Shown here piece after piece: positions 33,598 through 40,870 of a stretch of 52,140 nucleotides of DNA (positions within the stretch are counted from its first letter, which is position 1; each line of letters begins with the position of its first letter). Location: contig JABDAO010000010.1 of the NCBI GenBank assembly GCA_013289095.1, positions 1-52,140 of the forward strand, in the 5' to 3' direction. Made by a program: the position numbers and the translations under genes. The DNA comes from Bacteroidota bacterium. GTDB lineage: Bacteria > Bacteroidota > Bacteroidia > Palsa-965. The notes below the pieces were generated by a model. That model was not told the DNA's origin, ran no database searches, and was given only the letters and a program-made list of their open reading frames with translations.

Positions 33598-33891
33598 TCA
33601 TTTGCTGGTATAAACTGTTAATATTCTATTGTCAGCATCATATTCGTAGTGGTGGTGGAAGGCATCAGCTTGCTTGTTCTGGTAATGCACATCGTTCACT
33701 TTTCCGCTTATTAGATCGTAGTCGTAGTCAATTCGCTTGAGGTTTTGCCCAGTTGGAAGGAGCGGATTCGTGTTCTCTTGGACCAAAGTGCTGACATTCC
33801 CATGAATGTCGTAGGTACAAAGCAATTCATGCTGATGAGGTGAGGCGCTGATCAGTACAACAGATTTTAAGCTTAGATAAGCGTATCTCAA
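33598..33891 (-). pseudogene. RHS/YD-repeat protein fragment
   Basis: The 97-codon frame contains SASPHQHELLCTYDIHGNVS then RIDYDYDLISGKVNDVHY and HHHYEYDADNRILTVYTSK, which is the internal YD-repeat sequence of Bacteroidota RHS-type toxin or adhesin proteins. Intact proteins are more than a thousand residues long and would continue past the VYTSK end. The fragment stops abruptly 35 bp before the AlbA_2 start and loses homology at its N-terminal side near 33870, where the toxin stump begins. No ends of an insertion sequence are visible. It is a stranded recombination remnant. Confidence 0.75.
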
Positions 33892-33930
33892 AAAATCGCC
33901 GATTCTGTAGCGTTCAGCTTATCAACACAC

Positions 33931-33990
33931 AAGACACCTTCAAGTGAGATTGAACGCGCTGAAAGAATAAAGCGGGCGTATTTGAAGTAA
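33931..33990 (+). pseudogene. C-terminal stump of a HigB/RelE-like toxin gene
   Basis: The frame reads KTPSSEIERAERIKRAYLK and then stops at 33988-33990. This is the characteristic end of Gp49/HigB-type toxins (K-T-P-x-x-E-I-x-x-A-x-x-[RK]-[IM]-K). Upstream codons (SVAFSLSTH) merge into non-toxin sequence within about 25 bp and no start is present. It lies 48 bp upstream of the XRE gene, where the toxin belongs in a higBA operon. Confidence 0.7.
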
Positions 33991-34038
33991 TTCCTGCTAT
34001 AAACCAGAAAATTCAAAACGATAAAAACACGTCAGGCT

Positions 34039-34383
34039 ATGGAAGCAAAAATCAAATCCCCCAAAAGGAAGGGTAAGCGCATGGAGGAGTTAGAGACAAA
34101 ATACTTTGGGAAGATGGGTACTCCGAAACGGGATGCATACGAGACCCAAATTCAACTTGATTTGATCGGTGAGCTTATTAAACAAACCCGTGAAAGGAAT
34201 AACCTGAGTCAAGCCCAGCTTGCTAAAAAGCTCGGCATGGATAAGACGTATGTTTCTAAAATGGAGAACAACGTGAAAACACAAAGACTCGATACCATTA
34301 TCAAAGTATTCAAAGCATTAAAAGGACAGTTGTTTGTACGGGTTGGCGCTGGTGAAGCCATGAAAGAGATCGAACTGATCTGA
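34039..34383 (+). CDS. HigA-like XRE-family antitoxin, orphan
   Basis: The protein has 114 residues; an alternative start at 34081 (MEELETKYFGKMGTP) would give 100. An HTH_XRE domain (about residues 47-100) is clear: LIKQTRERNNLSQAQLAKKL then GMDKTYVSKMENNVKTQRLDTI, followed by VFKALKGQLFVRVG. It is typical of HigA antitoxins encoded downstream of HigB. Here the toxin is reduced to a 20-codon stump directly upstream, so this is an orphan antitoxin that may now act only as a DNA-binding repressor. A strong terminator follows. Confidence 0.88.
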   Translation: MEAKIKSPKRKGKRMEELETKYFGKMGTPKRDAYETQIQLDLIGELIKQTRERNNLSQAQLAKKLGMDKTYVSKMENNVKTQRLDTIIKVFKALKGQLFVRVGAGEAMKEIELI

Positions 34384-34404
34384 AAACATTACGTGTCTCA
34401 TTGA

Positions 34405-34438
34405 AGAGCCCAGAACAGTATGTTCCCGGGCTTTTTTT
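34405..34438 (+). terminator. Rho-independent terminator after the XRE gene
   Basis: AGCCC and GGGCT form the base of a hairpin, with the inner GAACA/TGTTC pairing and a small bulge, followed by seven T. It lies 22 bp past the stop codon. Confidence 0.8.
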
Positions 34439-34540
34439 ATTATCCGCTTTTGTTCATACCCATCAACGCATTCATGAACGGTTGTTTTTAGCGCAGGAAA
34501 TTTATTTTTCATCTTTAGTCTACCATATTAGTAGATTATA

Positions 34541-34548
34541 TATCTTTG
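34541..34548 (+). promoter_or_regulatory. Putative -7 box (TATCTTTG) of the anion-transport operon leader
   Basis: TATCTTTG is a full match to TAnnTTTG in an A/T-rich segment, downstream of the XRE terminator. Transcription from here would give a leader of about 330 nt before the porin gene, containing the Cys-rich ORF. Confidence 0.5.
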
Positions 34549-34637
34549 CCCCGTTGTTCGGTTCAATGCTTTTTACGATTGCTCCGAAACCCTTTATTTA
34601 AAAGGCTTTAAAACAAATTCAGTATTTTTTTACACCC

Positions 34638-34769
34638 ATGACAACAACAGGCCATTTTCTTTTCGAAACCCGTTTCCGTTCTGCAACCGAAGGGGTCCTG
34701 AAGCATGCAACCACTCGTTTTTCTTCCCCGAAAATGTGTTGTATGCGTTGTTGTCCTCCGATGTGCTAA
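34638..34769 (+). CDS. Cys-rich upstream ORF (43 residues), candidate leader peptide
   Basis: The short frame reads MTTTGHFLFETRFRSATEGV, LKHATTRFSS and then PKMCCMRCCPPMC before TAA. Five of the last ten residues are Cys, and the final sense codon is TGC. It is the only ORF in the 503-bp gap between the XRE gene and the porin gene, and lies downstream of a good promoter box. Cys clusters at the end of short leader ORFs are used for cysteine-dependent attenuation upstream of sulfur genes in some bacteria (established for actinobacteria). An attenuating role here is inference. No family is recognised. Confidence 0.5.
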   Translation: MTTTGHFLFETRFRSATEGVLKHATTRFSSPKMCCMRCCPPMC

Positions 34770-34842
34770 AAGCACTTTTCCTTTAATCCTGGTTTTCTGT
34801 CTTGCATGCAGGGCGTAGCCGCAATCTGTCCGCTTCGCGGAC
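34763..34842 (+). promoter_or_regulatory. Hairpins overlapping and following the Cys-rich ORF
   Basis: GTGCT-aaa-AGCAC followed by TTTT (34763-34779) overlaps the last codon and stop of the Cys-rich ORF and is terminator-like, though short. A second hairpin, GTCCGC-ttc-GCGGAC, occupies 34828-34842. In addition GCATGCAA in the ORF (around 34704) can pair with TTGCATGC (around 34802). Alternative structures that depend on ribosome position are possible. Confidence 0.4.
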
Positions 34843-34886
34843 CGTGTATTTCCATTTAATCAATAACCTGTAAACACTTATCTACA

Positions 34887-36203
34887 ATGAAAACGCCCAT
34901 TACTCAAAGAGGTATAACGTATCTGTTCAGCATACTCTTTCTTTCGCTTAACCTGTTACCCGTATCAACAACCAATGCGCAACAAGACAACGACCAACTG
35001 CTTAAACTGCTTGTTCAGAAAAAACTGATACGCCCGGGCGAAGCCGATTCACTCCGTATTCCTGCGGCAACCGAAGAACCGGCAAACATAAAATTCAAAC
35101 GAGGAGGAAAAGTCTGGGGCCTTGCTTATGTGGATGCCATCTACAAGGCACATGCAGATTCTGCCAAAAGGGGCAATCTTCAATATTCAGCTCAAGCAAA
35201 AGACTCGGCCGGTCTTGATTTCCGAAGGATCTATCTTGGGTACGACTATGCCATCAGCGAACGCTTTTCAACCCAACTTATTTTATCGAATGAGTCGGGC
35301 GGCGATGTGGTATCCGATGGAAACCGTTCTGTCTTTATCAAGGCAGCCAGTTTGCGTTGGGCAAACATTTTCTCCTTGTCTGATCTGACCATCGGCATAC
35401 AACAAACCCCCACCTTTGTATTTACAGGCGATAGGGATGGTGTAGTCTGGGAATACCGCTCGGTAGAACGTTCCATTGCCGATCAGCGAAAGCTAAGCCC
35501 ATCGACAGATGCCGGTGTTCAGCTTTCCGGAAAATTAAATACGGCAGGAACAGTTGGTTACAATCTCATGGTTGGTGATGGTTCGGGAACAAAACCCGAA
35601 AACACACGCTTTCAGCGGTTTTATGGGGATGTATATGCAAAGTTTTTCAACAAGCACCTCGTGCTGGATCTGTATGCAGATTATGATCGCAGCCGGCTTA
35701 CCCCCTTCCATCAAAGCGTATCTACAGTTAAGGTATTACTCGCCTATCAGTCAAAACGATTCACCCTTGGAGCAGAAGCCGTTCAGCAAAACCAGCAAAA
35801 CGCCTCGTTTTATACCGAAGCCAAGATCGGAAACCCCGAAGTAATCGGCATCCGAAAAGATACCGCCGATGCGCTTGTGCTCGGTCTGTCGGGCTTTGTG
35901 CAAGTAAAACTGATTAAGGATTGGCTCGGGGCATTTGCCCGCTACGACTATTTCAACCCCGATCTGAACTTTGCAAGCAAGAACTTCTATACATCGGCCT
36001 ACACCGGCAACACCGTACAGCATTTCATTACGGCAGGTCTTGATTTCAGCCCCGAAAAGAACGTACACATCATACCCAATGTCTGGTACAATGATTACAC
36101 CTCCTCGTCCGACGGTTCGGTAAATGTGCATCCTTCTTCCCTGGCCCTTCATGATTACGATTTTGTGTACCGCATCACACTCTACTATACGTTTAACAGA
36201 TAA
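34887..36203 (+). CDS. OprO/OprP-like outer-membrane porin
   Basis: The product has 438 residues: signal peptide (about 1-31, ending TTNAQ), a short helical segment with KLLVQKKLIRPGEADSLRIP, then a beta barrel. Barrel strands typical of the phosphate-selective porin O/P family include LDFRRIYLGYDYAISERFST, LTIGIQQTPTFVFTGDRDG, VVWEYRSVERSIADQRKLSP and the final FVYRITLYYTFNR. Family members let anions cross the outer membrane. It is the first gene of an operon with a PstS-PstC-PstA-PstB-type importer, 42 bp upstream of the binding protein, consistent with outer-membrane entry for the same substrate. Confidence 0.9.
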   Translation: MKTPITQRGITYLFSILFLSLNLLPVSTTNAQQDNDQLLKLLVQKKLIRPGEADSLRIPAATEEPANIKFKRGGKVWGLAYVDAIYKAHADSAKRGNLQYSAQAKDSAGLDFRRIYLGYDYAISERFSTQLILSNESGGDVVSDGNRSVFIKAASLRWANIFSLSDLTIGIQQTPTFVFTGDRDGVVWEYRSVERSIADQRKLSPSTDAGVQLSGKLNTAGTVGYNLMVGDGSGTKPENTRFQRFYGDVYAKFFNKHLVLDLYADYDRSRLTPFHQSVSTVKVLLAYQSKRFTLGAEAVQQNQQNASFYTEAKIGNPEVIGIRKDTADALVLGLSGFVQVKLIKDWLGAFARYDYFNPDLNFASKNFYTSAYTGNTVQHFITAGLDFSPEKNVHIIPNVWYNDYTSSSDGSVNVHPSSLALHDYDFVYRITLYYTFNR

Positions 36204-36245
36204 AGAAATCACCCGATTGAATCAACATCGCAAACAGATGAAACC

Positions 36246-37229
36246 ATGAAAACAACGAATCTATCCACCAGGCTATTCACAGTCATTGCAATCCTGGCCA
36301 TTGCTTTTTCTGTCTTTGCCGTGAATAAGCCAAAAACGGTCTGTACAAAAGAGGAGCTGCAGGGAACGATCAGCATCTCCGGGGCTTTTGCCTTGTATCC
36401 GTTAGAAGTACGATGGGGCGAAGAGTTTACCCGCATCCATCCCGGCGTGCATTTCGATATCTCTGCCGGGGGAGCCGGAAAAGGCATTACCGATGCACTC
36501 GGTGGCATGGTTGACCTGGGGGCTGTTTCAAGAGATCTCTATCCACAGGAAACCGCAAAAGGGGTTCTCGCCTTTGCGGTTGCCCGTGATGCTGTTGTTC
36601 CGACCGTGAACAGCGCGAACCCCAATATAAAATCTATTCAGACCCGTGGGTTGAGCAAGGCAGCTTTTTTAAGCATCTATTCAGAACATCCGGTTGCAAA
36701 CTGGATGGATCTGGGTTTTCCGGTTTCAGCCCCCGTTCATGTCTATACGCGTTCGGATGCTTCGGGAGGAGGAGAAACCTGGGCAACATACCTCGGGCTG
36801 AAACAAGAAGATCTTGCCGGCATTGGCATTTATGGTGACCCCGGGTTGTTACAGGCTGTAATCCGCGATCCGTTTGCGACCGGCTATAACAACATCGCCT
36901 ATGCCTTTGATGCTTCTACAAAAAAGCCTTTTGCCGGCATCACGATTCTGCCCATTGACCTGAATGGAAATGGGAAAATAGATGCCGACGAAAATTTCTA
37001 CGACTCTCTGGATGCGTTTACAAAAGCAGTGGAGGAAGGCAAATACCCATCTCCTCCTGCACGCAATCTGTATTTCGTTTCAAAAGGAAAACCACAACGA
37101 AAAGAACTGGTTGAATTTCTGCGATGGGTGTTCACTGAAGGGCAACACGATGTACAAGAAAGCGGGTATATAGCCGTGCCGGATGAAAAAAGAACGTACG
37201 AACTAAACAAACTAAAACCGGATGCCTGA
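36246..37229 (+). CDS. pstS: PstS-like phosphate (or other oxyanion) binding protein
   Basis: The protein has 327 residues with signal peptide (MKTTNLSTRLFTVIAILAIA...). The periplasmic binding fold is marked by ISISGAFALYPLEVRWGEEF, then DISAGGAGKGITDALGGMVDLGAVSR and TRSDASGGGETWATYL, the PstS-type anion-binding loops. The segment PIDLNGNGKIDADENFYDSL resembles a calcium-binding loop (D-x-N-x-N-G-x-I-D-x-x-E) and is common in this PstS subgroup. Its 3' end overlaps pstC by 8 bp, so the genes are co-translated. Phosphate is the family default, but the Cys-rich leader upstream leaves a sulfur oxyanion possible. Confidence 0.9.
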   Translation: MKTTNLSTRLFTVIAILAIAFSVFAVNKPKTVCTKEELQGTISISGAFALYPLEVRWGEEFTRIHPGVHFDISAGGAGKGITDALGGMVDLGAVSRDLYPQETAKGVLAFAVARDAVVPTVNSANPNIKSIQTRGLSKAAFLSIYSEHPVANWMDLGFPVSAPVHVYTRSDASGGGETWATYLGLKQEDLAGIGIYGDPGLLQAVIRDPFATGYNNIAYAFDASTKKPFAGITILPIDLNGNGKIDADENFYDSLDAFTKAVEEGKYPSPPARNLYFVSKGKPQRKELVEFLRWVFTEGQHDVQESGYIAVPDEKRTYELNKLKPDA

Positions 37230-38118
37230 TACACGCCGGCTGCTCAAGGAACGCATTGCAGGCACTGCCATGCTGGTACTGACCGCAGTGTCAATCTTGC
37301 TTACGGCTGCTATTGGCATTGGTCTGTACATCCGTTCAGAACCTTTGCTGGCAAGGCATTCGCTGGGCAGTCTGCTTACTTCGTCGGTCTGGAAGCCGAT
37401 GAAGGGCGAATTTGGGTTCTTTCCATTTATCATGGGCACGTTGTGGGTAACCTGTCTTGCGCTGTTCATTGCGTTACCACTTTCCTTGCTTTCGGCCATT
37501 TACCTGTCAGAATATGCAGCTCCACGAATCAGGCGTATGGTTGTACCGATTGTTGATTTGCTCTCGGGCATACCGCCGGTTGTATATGGTGTCTGGGGAG
37601 TGTTGTTTGTGGTGCCTCTCATACAGCGCAGTGCAGGAACCGATGTAACACATTTTACGAGCGGCTATTCGGTGCTTGCCGGTGCTATTGTACTGGCCGT
37701 GATGATTTTTCCGCTGCTCATCAGCATCCTTTTCGAAGTGTTTTCCGGAGTGCCCCTGGAAATGAAGAATGCTTCGCTTTCGCTGGGCGCTACGCAGTGG
37801 CAAACCATCAAATTTGTACTGTTGAAGAAATCGGCTCCCGGTATCCTTGCAGCAACCGCCCTGGCTGTATCACGTTCATTTGGCGAAACAATCGCGGTAC
37901 TCATGGTTTGCGGAAACATGCCGCTTGCCCCACATGCTGTAACCGATGCCTGTTATCCACTGCCGGCATTGATTGCCAACAATTACGGAGAAATGCTTTC
38001 GGTGCCCATGTACGACTCGGCCCTGCTTTTTGCCGCCTTCATTTTGTTTGTTATTATTTTTCTGTTCAACCTCCTTTCGCGGATTGTACTGGCCCGGATT
38101 GAAAAAAACCTTGTATGA
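37222..38118 (+). CDS. pstC: PstC-like ABC permease
   Basis: The permease has 298 residues with six predicted membrane helices. The EAA-type coupling loop is visible as ASLSLGATQWQTIKFVLL, followed by GILAATALAVSRSFGETIAVLMV. The N-terminal helix (LVLTAVSILLTAAIGIGLYI) and the periplasmic segment with EFGFFPFIMGTLWVT fit PstC. It overlaps pstS by 8 bp and pstA by 4 bp (ATGA). Confidence 0.94.
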   Translation: MPDTRRLLKERIAGTAMLVLTAVSILLTAAIGIGLYIRSEPLLARHSLGSLLTSSVWKPMKGEFGFFPFIMGTLWVTCLALFIALPLSLLSAIYLSEYAAPRIRRMVVPIVDLLSGIPPVVYGVWGVLFVVPLIQRSAGTDVTHFTSGYSVLAGAIVLAVMIFPLLISILFEVFSGVPLEMKNASLSLGATQWQTIKFVLLKKSAPGILAATALAVSRSFGETIAVLMVCGNMPLAPHAVTDACYPLPALIANNYGEMLSVPMYDSALLFAAFILFVIIFLFNLLSRIVLARIEKNLV

Positions 38119-38960
38119 AAAAACTGGAAGAACAATTTTTTAAAACGCTCATGATCCTTGCCACCCTGCTTATTGTCGGCAGTTTTTTCGGGATTATTTT
38201 TACAATCCTGAAAAAAGGCTTGCCTGCCATGAACATGGATATGATCACACAAATTCCGCAGGGAGGTTATTATCAGGGCAGCAAGGGGGGCGTACTGAAT
38301 GCCATTGCCGGATCTCTGTTTCTTGCACTCGGGGCTTCTGCTCTGGCATTGGCTGCAAGCTTGCCGATTGTGATGTACCTGAATGTATATCTGAAAAAAT
38401 CGTCAGTCCTGGGGCGTATTACCCGTTTGAGTTTTGATGTATTGTTTGGAATTCCTTCGATTGTGTATGGCACGTTTGCTTTTACGCTCATGATCTATTT
38501 TGGAAATAAGGCTTCCCTGCTGGCCGGTATCATTACGGTAGCCGCACTGGTTGTGCCGGTAATGGTAAGAACGATGGATGAGGCGTTCCGATCGTGCCCG
38601 AAAGAACTTTCGGATGCAGCTTATTCATTGGGAGCAACGCGTTGGGAGACAGCAAAGGTGCTTGTCCTTCAAGCTGTATCGGGTATCCAAACGGCTGTCT
38701 TGCTTGCCTTTGGAAGGGCCATTGGCGATACGGCTGCAGTGATGTTTACTGCAGGTTTTGGTGACCATATCCCTTCATCACTCGCGAGCCCTGCACCCAC
38801 CTTACCCCTGGCCATCTTTTTTCAACTGAGCAGTCCGTCAGAAGCAGTACAGGCCAGGGCGTATGCTTCGGCCTTGATCCTTACATTTATTGTCCTTGTC
38901 ATTAGTATTGCATCACGGCTGCTTGGTAAACGCTTGCAAAAAAACAAAACACGGTCATGA
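38115..38960 (+). CDS. pstA: PstA-like ABC permease
   Basis: The second permease has 281 residues and six predicted helices. The start MKKLEEQFFKTLMILATLLI overlaps the pstC stop. The motif QIPQGGYYQGSKGGVLNAIAGSL is typical of PstA, and the coupling loop is AAYSLGATRWETAKVLVLQA with AFGRAIGDTAAVMFTAG following. Its stop overlaps the pstB start by 4 bp. Confidence 0.94.
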   Translation: MKKLEEQFFKTLMILATLLIVGSFFGIIFTILKKGLPAMNMDMITQIPQGGYYQGSKGGVLNAIAGSLFLALGASALALAASLPIVMYLNVYLKKSSVLGRITRLSFDVLFGIPSIVYGTFAFTLMIYFGNKASLLAGIITVAALVVPVMVRTMDEAFRSCPKELSDAAYSLGATRWETAKVLVLQAVSGIQTAVLLAFGRAIGDTAAVMFTAGFGDHIPSSLASPAPTLPLAIFFQLSSPSEAVQARAYASALILTFIVLVISIASRLLGKRLQKNKTRS

Positions 38961-39718
38961 CAAACACCCCTCATATCAGCGTACAGAACCTGAATCTTTA
39001 TTACGGAACCCGGCAGGCCCTGAAGAACATCAACATCAACATTCCCGACAAAAAGGTGACTTCCTTTATCGGGCCAAGCGGTTGCGGCAAGACTTCGCTC
39101 CTTAAAACGTTTAACCGCCTCCATGATTCGGCCCTCGATGTGAGGGTGGCAGGAAAGGTTCTGGTTGACGGAGAAAATATTTACGACAAACAGGTAGAAG
39201 TAACCCATATCCGAAAAAAGATGGGGTTGCTTTCTCAGCGCCCGTTTCCGTTGCCCTTATCTATCTATGGTAATGTTGCCTATGGCCCAAAACTTCATGG
39301 AGTAAAAGACAAGCCCCTACTGGATGCGTTGGTGGAACAACGATTAAAAGAGGTAGCGCTCTGGGATGAAGTGAAAGACAGGCTCCATACACCGGCCACG
39401 GGTTTATCTATCGGACAGCAACAACGTTTGTGTCTTGCACGCGGGCTTGCCGTTGAGCCCGAAATTATCCTGGGCGATGAACCTACTTCGGCCCTTGATC
39501 CAAAATCAACGCATAAAGTCGAAGAGCTTTTTCTGGAACTGAAAAACAAGTACACCATTGTTCTTGTAACACACATCCTAAGACAGGCACGCAGGGTATC
39601 CGACTATATCGTTTTTGTCTATGACGGGCAGATTATCGAGTTCGGCCCAACCGAAGAACTGCTGTTAAACCCCAAAGAGGAACTGACAAAGGATTATATA
39701 CGTGGGTTTTTTAGTTGA
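38957..39718 (+). CDS. pstB: PstB-like ABC transporter ATPase
   Basis: The ATPase has 253 residues. Walker A is IGPSGCGKTSLLKTFNRL; the Q-loop is LLSQRPFPLPLSIYGNVAYG; the signature is LSIGQQQRLCLARGLA, where canonical PstB has LSGGQQQR; Walker B and D-loop are EIILGDEPTSALDP; the H-loop is VTHILRQARRVSDY. The FNRLHD segment after Walker A supports a PstB assignment. It is the last gene of the five-gene unit. No phoU, phoB or phoR gene follows, unlike many phosphate operons. Confidence 0.95.
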   Translation: MTNTPHISVQNLNLYYGTRQALKNININIPDKKVTSFIGPSGCGKTSLLKTFNRLHDSALDVRVAGKVLVDGENIYDKQVEVTHIRKKMGLLSQRPFPLPLSIYGNVAYGPKLHGVKDKPLLDALVEQRLKEVALWDEVKDRLHTPATGLSIGQQQRLCLARGLAVEPEIILGDEPTSALDPKSTHKVEELFLELKNKYTIVLVTHILRQARRVSDYIVFVYDGQIIEFGPTEELLLNPKEELTKDYIRGFFS

Positions 39719-39830
39719 TGAAGACTGCCAAATGAGATTACCGCTTGCACTCAGAGCCTGGGTGATAGTGAAAATCAGGAAAACATTCCTACATTGTCTT
39801 TAAATTGAATCAAACCTAAAACCTATACCC

Positions 39831-40235
39831 ATGTTCGCAAACCTCAATTACATACACATCTTTGTTGCAGGCATCGTTTATTTCATCATCGGCGCTCTTT
39901 GGTATTCGGTTTTGTTTGGAAAAATATGGGCTGGCATGCTTGGTCTTGTTCCTGCCGAAGCCGATAAAAAGCAGATGCCGCGTATGTTTGCAACGACCTT
40001 TGCCCTGAACCTGGTTATCACATTCTCAACCGCCTGCGTGCTTCACTTTGTAGATCCGGGAACATGTGTCGGAGCCCTAAAGACAGGTCTGCTCCTGGGG
40101 GTTGGGTTTACGCTAACGAGCACTGCCATGAACAATATGTACGCCAAACGCCCTTTTAAATTAACCCTTATTGATGCAGGGTACCACATAACCGGGATTT
40201 GTGTTGCGGCACTCATCCTGACACGGTGGATGTAG
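39831..40235 (+). CDS. DUF1761 small membrane protein
   Basis: The protein has 134 residues and four membrane helices. Family hallmarks are HIFVAGIVYFIIGALWYSVLFGKIW at the N-terminus and AYHITGICVAALIL-like sequence at the end (here GYHITGICVAALIL). DUF1761 proteins are of unknown function. It stands alone, 112 bp after pstB, with a weak -7-like box (TACATTGT near 39792). Confidence 0.85.
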   Translation: MFANLNYIHIFVAGIVYFIIGALWYSVLFGKIWAGMLGLVPAEADKKQMPRMFATTFALNLVITFSTACVLHFVDPGTCVGALKTGLLLGVGFTLTSTAMNNMYAKRPFKLTLIDAGYHITGICVAALILTRWM

Positions 40236-40343
40236 GAAACTCAGATGTCCTGAATGGCAGCTGTTAGGGTGTGATGGGACGCAGCTTTTTATGATCCTTC
40301 TCATCCCTTTAAGACAGCCAGGAGAGATGCAGGAAGATGTCCT

Positions 40344-40817
40344 TTACTTTTTCAGCAATGGCAATCCAACAGCCTTCGCAATACTGTCGGCCAGAGCATC
40401 GCCTTCCTTGCTGAAAGGCCAGACAACCAAATTTTTAATAGGGTGTTTTTTTCGGATGCTTTCGATGGCCCCGATGGTGAGTTTCTTAGCGATTCCTTTT
40501 CCCCGGTATTCCTCGAGTACCATGGCCGAACAAAGATAAATGGCTTCGTAGCTGGTATCGGGTCGGGTAAGATCGAGGATTTCCTGTTCGGTGATCTTAT
40601 TGTTCAGAAAACGGTTCATCAGATCAAGAGAAGTAGGGATCACCAATATCCAAACAACCGGCCCTTTCCCGTCATCATATTCAGACATGGTGGCAGGATG
40701 CAATTTCTGCAAACGCTTCATCACTTTTCCATCCACACTTAACTGAGAGGGGTCGTTCTTGACATCAAAAACTTCATTTGCAAGCTCGAGCATGCGCTCG
40801 AAATTCGATTGGGCCAT
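40344..40817 (-). CDS. GNAT-fold N-acetyltransferase-like protein
   Basis: The predicted protein has 157 residues from MAQSNFERMLELANEVFDVK; the frame extends 19 codons further but overlaps less plausible sequence. The acetyl-CoA-binding motif A is visible in YLCSAMVLEEYRGKGIAKKL, with R-G-K-G-I-A matching the R/Q-x-x-G-x-G/A loop. The substrate is unknown. It follows the propeller/phosphatase gene by 53 bp on the same strand, so it may be co-transcribed. Confidence 0.75.
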   Translation of the reverse strand: MAQSNFERMLELANEVFDVKNDPSQLSVDGKVMKRLQKLHPATMSEYDDGKGPVVWILVIPTSLDLMNRFLNNKITEQEILDLTRPDTSYEAIYLCSAMVLEEYRGKGIAKKLTIGAIESIRKKHPIKNLVVWPFSKEGDALADSIAKAVGLPLLKK

Positions 40818-40870
40818 TTTAAAAACATTACCAGAGATGAGTACTTCCTGAAAAATGAATATTTCCGGGA

